Origin: Lutraria lutraria
Taxonomy: Eukaryota > Mollusca > Bivalvia > Venerida > Mactridae
Assembly (NCBI GenBank): GCA_964023205.1
Contig: OZ026840.1
Coordinates: forward strand, 10,898,603 to 10,962,602
Length of the DNA stretch: 64,000 bases
Direction of reading: 5' to 3'
Shown here: one piece after another, positions 12,401 to 24,400 of the stretch
How the letters are laid out: each line of letters begins with the position of its first letter
Position numbering within the stretch: the first letter of the stretch is position 1
The notes under the pieces: model-generated
Told to the model about the DNA's origin: nothing
Seen by the model: the letters and a program-made list of their open reading frames with translations, nothing else
Database searches by the model: none
Translations under genes and position numbers: made by a program

Positions 12401-15400
12401 AATAGGCTCTGCCCCAGGGGTAACTTGATTTTACATAGACTTATATATAGGAAAATTTTAAAAATCTTCTCAGAAACTACAATGCCTAGATCTTAGATAT
12501 TTGGTGTGTATCACTGTCTAATGGATCTTTATGAGTAAATAGTCTAGGATTTTTAAGACTTGCAATTAAAAGTCACCTAGATATATAGCAATATTTATTT
12601 GCTTCCTTGTTAAAACGGTATATATGAAAATCAAGTAAAAACTTTCCTTGCTCATTTCCTGTACGATAAAAACCGAACATAGCAGCACGGCTGTGCCTAG
12701 CAGGACAAACCGAACATAGCGGGAGCTGTTTACGGGTGTGTTTCTGTCTACCTTATAATTATTATAACTTTTGTTGTATCTTACTTTAAATTTAACAAGA
12801 TCAGTCTCCACAAATTTTTAGATAATACAAATTATATTTTATCTAGTTTTTGTTTGCATTCACCATGTTCTACCAATACAAGACTCAGAACTAACCTTGG
12901 TAATAAAATATTGATTCTTTACTTTCCAATTCTGCATATTATATGTTATAAACCCCCTGGTGTAATATAAAAGAATTTGGGATAAGTTATTTTGCTTAGT
13001 AAAGCAGAAATTGAATAGAACGTGTATGTATTGTATGATAGATTTGCACCGTACAATTTCTTTGATCTATGATCGATAGATTCTTTATGCTTGTTTAATT
13101 GTGGTATACGGTAATTAAAATCTAGTGTATATTTAAACTTTTTTGCTAAAATTTATGGCTGTAGACAAAATTTGTATTCCTGTGAATGATTTGTAGAAAT
13201 AATTTTATGCGTAACAAAGTCTCCTATGTTTTGTTATTTTATTGCAGAACAAATCGGTACTTTTCCGTATCAAATAATAACACTCCTGTCGATATTGGTT
13301 TGAATTTATAATGTCTAACGTAAGATTTACATGCAATAAAAATGGATGACATTATTTTGTGGAATGATGAGGAGACATTATGTTGTTGCGTAAATTATGT
13401 AGAATTATCTTCTAATAAATCTTTATTGTGATAAATTTTATCAGATTATTTGCAAGCAAATCATAAATCATTAAAAAATATAATATTCAAACATGTCTCA
13501 TTCAAGTAAATACAATATTTGCCTTATCAATGCATAAATCAAAGGTGAAATCTTTTAAAAAAACTTTTTTTAGGTATCTTGTTGCCATAGCAACAAATGA
13601 AACCTTGATACCAAATTATTTAAATAAACCTTCCTTTCAGTTTGAATTTTCCAAACAGTACTAAGACAAATCCTATAACATGAGTTAAGTGAAAATAAAG
13701 GCAAGGATAAGGCCATGCTTAAAAAATATTTTGTTTGGAGTTACACTCCTTACTCACCAAAAACGGCCCTACCCAACTATTTTGGGGGTCTCTGAGTGTG
13801 TACATTTTTTTCTTTCAATATATAGATAGCATGCTAACAGGTATTTTGGTTTCAATGTAAAAAATAAATTGTAAAAAAAATATACCTACCAACTGAAAAT
13901 TCTCTGGGTAGGGTTACCCCAAACAAACATTTTTTAAGGATGTCCTGACATTGATCTTGTTTGAATGGCTCATTAGTAGATTGACCTCATTTATAATGCA
14001 ATTTTATTAAAACTTCAAATCTGTTTAATTTCACTGTCAATGCATGCATTTAATCTAAACATCGGTGAGATTTGTACGATAGTCTTAGTTATACAGGTCG
14101 TCCAGCGTACAAGTATTTAACTTATAATATAACGGAACATCCCTTCCAATAAAATAAACTGAAAATATCGACAATAGTATGATGCTAAAAATAAACACAT
14201 TCAGCGACCATGTAATAATTCAGCTTTGACAGTACTGTACTGGCAGCTTCATACAAACTGCTTATTATTGCTCAGGCCAGGAAATGGTCCAACAATTGTT
14301 TTGACTATGACAACAAAACTAACATTTGCACATAGTAATATTCTTGAAATCAATTACATTCCATGTTTATAAATGTTACAATATTTATAATGGAACGTGT
14401 GGTCGATTGGTAACACGCTAAAAGAAAGGTCGTTGGTTAAATTCTTGGCTCTGCCTTTCGAATTTCTTTGGGACGATTTTTCAGTGTCCCTATCTCAACT
14501 ACAGAGCCAACTTTATCCAGAAAATCACAGGAAAAAGGTGAGGCATGTATCGGTGCTTTACACAGGGCATGATAAACAACCAGGAAAAACTATTTGAAAA
14601 GAGTAAAGATATAAATGTCTGGTTCTCCTGTATCTTATCTCCCCTCTCTGAAGCGGCTCTGAAATCATCATAGCTGTGGGATGTGCCATTAAACAACAGA
14701 TAAATAAATAAATTATAATGGAGTGAATATTTTCATATCATTGTTTTATATCTATTTTCAGTATATTGAAAACTTGGACCGCTTGAAGAGATTGCAAGTT
14801 CTTATATTGAGTAATAATATCATTGAAAAGATAGAAAAATTGGACAAACTGTTAAAACTAAGAGAGCTAGATTTATCTAGTAATTGTATTGTAAAGATTG
14901 AAGGCTTGGAGAACTTAACAAACTTACAAGTGTTAAATGTGTCCGGGAATTTGATAGAACATATTCCAATATGGATGGGGAAACGATTGAAGTCTTTGAG
15001 AATATTCCTGATAGGACGGAACCGACTGGAATCTGTAAGTTTGTATTCATATAGTTTAATAATAGTTTAATAATAAAAGCTTTCATCCATGTTGAAAGTG
15101 TTTTAATTTATCTGGATCGTGCCCCTATATTTCATAGCAGATTTTTATTCAGAATTATCTCCCTTTTCTTTTGAAAACATAACTAGATGAAGAATCTAGT
15201 GAACAAACTATACATGGTATGAATACATTGTTGTCTAAGGTGGTATGCAGTTTTCTGATCCAAAGGTTGTAAGTTAAAATCCTGAAATGAGTATTGTTCT
15301 TGTCAATATCCCCGAGTACTTAAAGCAGTGAATGAGCATTTGTTATATATGTATAATAATATCTTGTTTCTCTATTGCTCAAAATGGTTAATTGATAAAG

Positions 15401-18400
15401 GCAAGATAAGGTTATCTTGTTAGAAGCCTGATTCTTATGGTTTTTATTATATTTAAGGACAAAAATCTTGCCTGTGTTGGGGTTTCTATGATTTTTTAAA
15501 ACTAATGACTCATAGCCTCTTCTTTCCAATGGTACAATCTTTATTAATGTAAGATTATAAATAAAAAAGATATTGTATTTTTTGTAGACTGGACAAGACT
15601 TTAGTCCATAATTAGGTGTATTTTTTGTCATGCACTGCAGTCTGCGAAATTAGCTCTAAAAGTCTTGTCCGGTTGTCCGGGACAAGTAATTATTGATTCA
15701 GACAAGTAACTTTTGCGGTAATTATGTATAGAGTATAAAGGAAAACTATTCACTTTTGGTGATTCGGACAAGTAGTTCCAAATCCTAAATTCACAGACTG
15801 CTGCATTATAAGTTATAATACAGCATTGTTTTATTGCAAATATCTGTTACATTTTTTTTATTTTCAAACCAACTCCAGTTGAGTGAGCTGGCCAAGTTGA
15901 AACCATTGCCAGACTTGGTAGAATTAACTGTGGCAGAAAACCCGCTGGCTGAGTTTAATCATTGTCGACCTTATTTGATATTCCACTTACGGACTCTGGA
16001 AGTTATTGATAGTCAGGGTATTAATGAGAGAGAGAGGAATGCAGCCAAGGATAGATTTGAACAAGGTATATGATTTTAAAGTAAACTTATGTCAATTTTC
16101 TTGATGAACTATGTACAGTCAATCCTGCAAACAAAGGCCACCCTTGGGAAAGACATAATGTGTCCTTTATTGACAGGTGGTTTTTCATTTGGAGGTCATT
16201 TTTACTAAATAATCTATGACATAAAGAATGGCCTTTATTCCCAGGATTGCCTTTATTCAGAGGTTGCTGCTTGCTTACACTTGTTTGACTGTACTTGTAA
16301 ATTTAATACAAACCTCTTCAATAATGTGTTCCTAAGTTTGTACCATTATTGTAGAATACATGGACTATGATGGAGCCAGTGAGATTTTTGCTGATCTAGC
16401 TCTGTGATTATAAACCTAGCTAGGAATGTTAATTCTTTGAGCTGGAATCTCAATTCATTTCTCAAAGTTTTATGACTGAAAAATAGAGCTGATTAATGTT
16501 TAAAAACTTTAAATACATGTTGCTGTCAGACTAATGTTTCAGTAATATCATTTTTGTCTGATCATAATTGACATAAAAATATTAGAAGACAAGATATGAG
16601 ATTTGAGCCTGTAGACCGATCTCAAGTTTTATAACCTCAGGGCAAGAAATGTTCCCATTATCAAAATTGTCAAGCACTAACTCTATAAACTTAAATACTT
16701 TATATAAGTCCATGTCTTCTGTATCTTAGGCCACCCTTAAAAAATTGTTTGTTTGCGACTTCTGACCCATACTTCTTGGCTTGGGGTGGTAGGTAGGTAA
16801 ATTATTTTTGTTTTTATCATCCACTTAAACGCATTTGACTTAAAGTCACAAAGAAATATTTTCAAAATATGGAAAGAATAAAAGATTTTTATACCCCCAC
16901 TACCATTGGTAGGGGGGCTATATAGGAGTCACTTTGTCGGTCGGTCCGTCCATCCATCTGTCGGTCCCAAAGTTTGTCCACGCTGTATCTTCTCTATGGA
17001 TTGAAGGATTTTTGAATTACTTGTAACATTTGTTCACCATCATGGGACGGTGTGTCATGCGAAAGAATTATGTCAATATCTCCAAGGTCAAGGTCACACT
17101 TGGAGTTCAAAGGTAAAAAATGGCCATAAATTAGCTTGTACGGGCCATTACTATGTCATTCATTGTGAGATTTGAAAATCACTTGGTACATTTGTTCATC
17201 ATCATGGGACGGTGTGTTATGCGAAAGAATTACGTCAATATCCCCAAGGTCAAGGTCACACTTGGAGTTCAAAGGTAAAAAATGGCCATAAATTAGCTTG
17301 TAAGGGCCATAACTATGTCATTCATTGTGAGATTTTAAAATCACTTGGTACATTAATTTTGTTCACCATCATGGGACGGTGTGTCATGCGATAGAATTGC
17401 ATCAATATCTCCAAGGTCATGGTCACACTTGAATATCAATTCTCAAATATGGCCATAAATTAGCTTGTCTTTTAGTTATCTATTGTGGGATTTTAATTTT
17501 AGCGATTGCAAAGAAACTTGAAATATGTTATCACCATCAAGTGTAGATGTGCAAGACACAATTTTCATGCCCAGCGATTCACTCATTGCAGAGTTATGTC
17601 CCCTTGAACTTAGCCGTATAGTGTACTATTGCATTATTAGTGTCAAAGCTGCGGTGGGGGTATTAGTCACCTCTGTGGCAGCTCTAGTTTTATTATTTTC
17701 TTTGTCATATATTATTTGACCAGCAATTTAATTTAGGCCTAAGATCTTTTATTTCTATTGTTTGTTTATATTGCTAACAGACATGTAATGTAAAACTTCA
17801 GATGAACTCCAAAGATTGGAGAAAGAGTTGGAATCTGAAGAAGCAAAATGTCGTAGACTGGAAGAAGAGCATAATAGATCAAAACAAGAGAAAAGTCACA
17901 TGAGTGCAACGGAAGATGACCTAAGAAAGAGAGAGAAACTTCACTCTTCAAGAATCGACGAGCTAGAACATGAACTAGAGACAAAGTCTGATTTGGTAAG
18001 CTAAAGTCAATATTTATCCAGATTTCATCTAATAAGGCCATCCTGAAAAGTATTTTGTTTGGGGTTATGCTACAGTACGGTTTGGGTGATTTGTCTGAAA
18101 ATTGCGAATCGCCGCGGAATTAAAATCGCGCTAAGCCACTGGTAGATCGCTTCAACACGGCGATTTGAATTTTGGCCATCGTGTTCAGAGCGATGATGAT
18201 CGACGGTGTCCATCACCACTGAAGGGCAATAATTCGCGGTGGATTGCGGCGACGATCGCTCAACCCGGTGATACGCGACATCCTATTTAGTTTACTCAAA
18301 ACTTACAAATTTCTTGTCAATAACACTGTTATTCACACATTATTTAATTGCGCTTTTGTGAACAAATTGTTACCTGATATGTGTGAAAAATTAGCGTTGA

Positions 18401-21400
18401 CATAAATTATAATCAACGAGTGTTGAGAACTTTATAGTAGTTGATTAGCTTTAATTAATCTGTCAGCTTTCGTATATTATTGCGCGAAATAATATTACAT
18501 GTAAACAGTGGACTGGTTTTATTGATTAGAGCACCGAGCTACATAGGTAAAATGAGAGACTGCGACTCGGTCTAAATAATGATTCTCGCCCTGGTACTTG
18601 ATATATAAAAACACTAAAAATAGACATATTAATCTCGCCCTGTACGTAACGCTGCATATGTAAAACATGGCTACACAGTTTACAAATTCACTTAGTAATT
18701 CGCCGTTTTTTCTACATATTTACTTCAAGAATGGGATTTCCTACTTGACAAAATTTAATCAGATGCCTGGATTTCTGTCGGTCTTGGCCGACGGATTTAG
18801 TAAGTGTTAAATCCTGAATCTTACCATGTGACTGTTTTCGGAAAATGAACGGTCAACAGAAAGCGAAAGTAGAAGAAAGATTCACAATAAATATCATTTT
18901 AGCTACTTGAGAGTCAGCTTTAGATGTTCGCGAATCGCCGTGCTCCTTAGCGATCAAAGATTACCGTCTGATAAAAAGTCATAATGAATAGTGACACATT
19001 GCGGTGATTTGCATTTTTTTCAAGATCGATGCCACGAAGAAATCGCCGCTACGGGTGAATTGCCGATTAAGAACACGGGAGAAACGTGATTTTCAGACAA
19101 ATCACCCGAACCATTCTGTACCTACTCACCAACAATGGCCTCACCCAACTTTTTTTGGTCTCTTGGGTAAATTTTTTTCAATATATAAATAGCATTTTGA
19201 CAGGTAGTTTGGGTTCAATGTAAAAAATGAATTAGAAAAAAATATTTCCTAACTACCTACCCATTGAAAATTTACCAGTAGCCACCTGTCAATCAAACCA
19301 ATCGATTATCCAATCAGATATCGGCTTTTTCTCACACCCCCTAACAACGCTTATCGCCGCCATTTTCCTTCAACAAGCTGATGTGTCGAAGGTTATCTGA
19401 TACGCTATGTAGAAGCTCAAAGACAATGATTTTAATTTACTAAAACTGATTGAATAAACATTTTAAATGGTAGGAATATGTCTGGTGGATCCATACAACT
19501 TGGACGATCGCGATAAAGTTCGACTAGAAGGAGATATTATAGATTTGATTTCTTTTCCCAAACTGAAAAGGAATCTTGAAAAAATGTAAGAGCTGGATCG
19601 AGACGTACTGTCATCCCTAATGTCAACAAAATTAACGGGAATTATCATATGCATGTTTGCATCAAGTTAGGGCAATGCTTTTTTTTATATAATAATCATT
19701 CATTGTTACAGGATGCTGAAAATTAAATTTCAGCAGCGCTGTCATACTAAAATTACAGTCTCTCTGAAAAATTTGATCTAAATTTAAACACTAATTTAGA
19801 ACAAATATTGAATGGATCATATATACAAGTGACCCCCAAAGGCCACATGAGGTCTAAATTCTTAATTGTTTTATTGTCCCTTATTGGTCTAATTAATCCC
19901 CTCTGATCACGTTCAGCTTAGTGTCTGTATACTTGACACCTAGTGAAAAACTAGGGTCACACAATTTTTGTTGATTAATAGAGATAATTAGTTTATGAAT
20001 AACTTCCTGATATTTTTATAAGCGTATAGTAACTGATTATGTAAACAAATACATGTCTAGCAATGACCATTTCAAGTAGTACTACCCCCTACTGTGGAAT
20101 ACAGAGGACGGCTGGTCCATAAAGCACATGTCTCGGATTCCTTGTTCAATGTCTTTACATAAGTCATAGATGTTTTAGATTATAAGTTTTGTTGGTATAT
20201 TATAAGGCATAGGTAAAGACTTATATTTATTCATATTAATTTAAAATATATTTATACTTCTGACATACACATTCAAGCATATTTTGTATCACTATCATAT
20301 CTCCATTTATCAACACAGCATCAAGAGGGTTTATCGGTCATTTCCCTTACTGTATTTTTATAGAATTTCTTAACATTATGGCATACATATAAATCCTTAT
20401 TATTTTCTTTAAAATATTTTTTTTTAAATTTTATTATCATAAAGTATTATTACTGTCACATTACATTACATAATTATATTGTCGCGGTCATGTATGAAAA
20501 TATTTATACTATATGCGTCATGAATGATATAATATTATATAAAAATATAGTGTTCCTGTACATGTGAAGAAGGTTAATTGATCAGCTTTTAATTTTTTTA
20601 AATATAATCATAGATTTTAATTTTCATAGTCAAAATGAATAAGATTATAACACCTATATATGAAGACCACATTATACTTGTCGCTCTTATATTTGTCTTT
20701 AGATAAAAAGGGCACGTAACGGATAAGTATTCTTTAATTTTGATGAAATTTCTACTGAAAATTTCACATGATAGATAATTATTTTCAAACTGCATTTAAG
20801 TTACCATCAACATGATCCAGTCATCATAAAACAGCCGTTAATATGTCAAAAATCTGTGTATTTTACACCTGCCTTAGGGATTTATACGTTAATATGTCCG
20901 CCATCTTGGATTTAGCTTGTCGAAGGTATCGCGTTGCTACATCACGTGATTGAGTGGGCGGAGCATTCCTGTATCTGGCGACTGGTCAATACTCTTGGTA
21001 GGATTACCCCAAGTAAGCATATTTTGGGGGATGACCTAAAACAAGTTCTTTATATATGCTTGTATGTTTGTTATAAGTGTGTATACAATGAACATGGGCC
21101 TGTTTTAAAATTCTTTATTACTGACTTAAATCTCTTTGCCCTGGGTTACACATAAGGCTGCCACCAGAGACCTCCAATGTAGCGGGTCCAGGTTTGAATC
21201 CTGGTCGTGGCAGGCTATGCCTTATGAAAATGTTGATTTTCCTCCATATGTAGAGAAGTTGTCAACTCCTTGTGGAAGGGTAAAATACAGTCCAGGAAAA
21301 CTGGTTTGGTGAGCTGACTACGGTATATACATGTAACTGAGCTGACTACGGTATATACATGTAACTGAGCTGACTACGGTATATACATGTAACTGAGCTG

Positions 21401-24400
21401 ACTACGGTATATACATGTAACTGAGCTGACTACGGTATATACATGTAACTGAGCTGACTACGGTATATACATGTAACTGAGCTGACTACGGTATATACAT
21501 GTAACTGAGCTGACTACGGTATATACATGTAACTGAGCTGACTACGGTATATACATGTAACTGAGCTGACTACGGTATATACATGTAACTGAGCTGACTA
21601 CGGTATATACATGTAACTGAGCTGACTACGGTATATACATGTAACTGAGCTGACTACGGTATATACATGTAACTGAGCTGACTACGGTATATACATGTAA
21701 CTGAGCTGACTACGGTATATACATGTAACTGAGCTGACTACGGTATATACATGTAACTGAGCTGACTACGGTATATACATGTAACTGAGCTGACTACGGT
21801 ATATACATGTAACTGAGCTGACTATGGTATATACATGTAACTGAGCTGACTACGGTATATACATGTAACTGAGCTGACTACGGTATATACATGTAACTGA
21901 GCTGACTACGGTATATACATGTAACTGAGCTGACTATGGTATATACATGTAACTGAGCTGACTACGGTATATACATGTAACTGAGCTGACTATGGTATAT
22001 ACATGTAACTGAGCTGACTATGGTATATACATGTAACTGAGCTGACTACGGTATATACATGTAACTGAGCTGACTACGGTATATACATGTAACTGAGCTG
22101 ACTACGGTATATACATGTAACTGAAATATTGTTGAATATTCACTAATGATGTTAAACCTACTCAAACTAATTTGTCTAAATTCCTGTTTGGTATCAGATA
22201 CCTGTGTAGTATTTGATTATCAAAACATCATAGAAGAAGGTATTTAGGCTAACCAGTTATTCATATTATTTACTTTTTAGAATTAATGCTACAATTTTGT
22301 CAATCTGTTATACTATTCTGATATTGAACTACCAGTATTTATACAAATATTTTCACATTCTGAAATCTATTCATATGATTATAAATACATCTTTATCAGT
22401 ATGGACTGAGTAAATAATGACTTTTGAATTACTTGTAGATTGAAAATCTTACTGGCTTTTGTTTACATACACATTCATAGGATAAAATTGTATTCTTGCT
22501 TATTTCTATAGTACATTTAATGTTTATTTATGATCATCTAGGCATAATAAAGTATGCTTGTTTCTGGTTACATACTCGTTAGAAATAGTGCTCTATTTTT
22601 TAGCTCACCAGAGCACATAGTGAGCTATTGTGATCGCGTGATGTCTGTCGTCCGTCTGTGCGTGCGTCAACAATTGCTTTAAACAACATCTCCTTCTTAA
22701 CCAGTTGGCCAATTTCAACGAAACTTTACATGGATGTTCCTTGCATAAAGCTCTACCAAAGTTGTGAAAAAAAATTAATTTCATTAAAAACTCTGGTTGC
22801 CATGGCAACCAATAGGAATTTTTTTAAAAATCTTCTTGTCCAAAACCACAGGGCCTAGAGCTTAGATATTTAGTGTGTAGCATTGTATAGTAGACCTCTA
22901 CCAAGTTTGTTAAAATTATTGCCCTAGGGTCAAAATTGGCCCCGCCCCAGGGGTCACTTGATTTTACATAGACTTTTATAGGGAAATTTTAAAAATCTTC
23001 TTGTCAGAAACCACAATGCCTAGAGCTTAGATATTTGGTGTGTAGCATTGTCTAGTGGACCTCTATCAAGTTTGTTCATATTATTGCCCTAGGGTCAAAA
23101 TTGGCCCCGCCCCAGGGGTCACTTGATTTTATATAGATTCATATAGGGAAATTTTAAAAATCTTGTCAGAAACCACAATGCCTAGAGCTTAGATATATGG
23201 TGTGTAGCATTGTCTAGTAGACCTCTACCAGGTTTGTTCAAATTATTGTTCTAGGGTCAAAATTGGCCCCTCCCCGGGGTCACTTGATTTTATATAGACT
23301 TATATAGGAAAACTAAAAAAAAATTCTTGTCAGAAACTACAATGCCTAGAGCTTAGATATTTGGTGTGTAGCATTGTCTAGTAGACCTCTGCCTAGTTTG
23401 TTCAAATTATTGTCCTAGAGTCAAAATTGGCCCCGCCCCAGGGGTCACTTGATTTTACATAGACTTATATAGGGAAATTTTAAAAATCTTCTTGTCAGAA
23501 ACTACAATGCCTAGAGCTTAGATATTTGGTGTGTAGCATTTTCTAGTGGACCTCTACTAAGTTTGTTCAAATTATTGCCTTAGGGTCAAAATTGGCCCCG
23601 CCCCAGGGGTCACTTGATTCATATAGGATTATAGAGGAAAATTTAAAAAATCTTCTTGTCCGAAACCACAAGACCTAGAGCTAAGATATTTGGTATGTAG
23701 CATTGTCTAGCGGACCTCTACGAAGTCTGTTAAAAAAGAAGCAATAAATTGGTCAAACATCCATTGTCTTTGTCGTGTGTTTCGCTTCACTCCTTTCCAT
23801 TGTTTGGTGGACATCTACCAAGTTTGTTCAAATTATTGTCATAGGGGCAAAATTGGCTCCGCCCCTGGGTCACTTAATTTTACAATGGCTTTTTTATCTG
23901 GTGACCGACAAAGGGCCATCATGGCCCTCTTGTTTTATTTGGCTCTTGGAAGCATGTGGTGGCTGTACTTTTCCTTGGGCCTATTAGAAAGGCTAGGGTC
24001 GTGGGGAAAAACAGGGTATGTTGGCTAACCAGAAACAAACAATTTTCTTTTTTAAGCCTTATTCAAGAATTTAATTTATTAAAATTTATTTATTTTCCTC
24101 ATTTTTTTTTCTTTAAAAAGAATACCAACACTTCACAAACCAAACAAATATTATTCATTGAAGACACCATTATGACAGGAGAAAGTGAAGATTTAATTTA
24201 AATATGAGCTATTACATTTTTTATATACTTGAAATTGAATAATAATAAATTTTATGTTGACAGCTGAATAATAGCGCAGTGATGTCAACTTTGATCTCAA
24301 GTCAACTATCTGTGTGTTAGAATTTTATATGATTTAATGACATGATTGTGCAGTGTGTTATTTCTATTCACTAATATGTTTTTACATATTTATGTATAAA

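Larger units (their letters stand above)
4094..14761. other. intron 2 (10.7 kb)
   Basis: Long AT-rich intron with a 2.87 kb inverted-repeat element (4473-7339), a 966 bp Tigger-like element (7409-8374), a hairpin-ended fragment (9203-9379), two CAGTCAAACC MITEs (9876-10010, 10316-10527), a truncated hairpin-ended element (11880-12531), a palindromic MITE (13709-13948) and a SINE (14392-14714). The stretches 8375-9200, 10530-11880 and 12540-13700 show only AT-rich sequence, apart from a weak tRNA-like trace near 10740-10930 and the duplicated word AAACCGAACATAGC at about 12670 and 12705. Confidence 0.85.
16066..17801. other. intron 4
   Basis: 1.7 kb. Contains a CAGTCAAACC MITE (16116-16291), half of a palindromic MITE (about 16729-16805) and a full hairpin-ended element of family D (16892-17689). 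Confidence 0.85.
18034..21037. mobile_element. palindromic MITE, copy 2, split by two insertions
   Basis: Left arm 18034-18072 (AAGGCCATCCTGAAAAG...TTTGGGGTTATGCTA), centre 19119-19273 (CTACTCACCAACAATGGCC...AATATATAAATAGCAT), right arm 20987-21037 (TTGGTAGGATTACCCCAAG...GGGGGATGACC). The intact relative at 13709-13948 shows these pieces were once contiguous. Confidence 0.75.

Noticed and set aside
19463..19654. Fragment of a host gene at VDPYNLDDRDKV on + strand
   Set aside because: It lies inside an inverted-repeat transposon and stops after 40 codons, so at best a transposase remnant.
21155..21240. tRNA gene
   Set aside because: A and B boxes are present but there is no intact cloverleaf and a SINE body follows. 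The same holds for 34697, 57320, 57829, 27941 and 14392.
21311..22122. CRISPR array
   Set aside because: Direct tandem repeat without spacers, in an animal intron.
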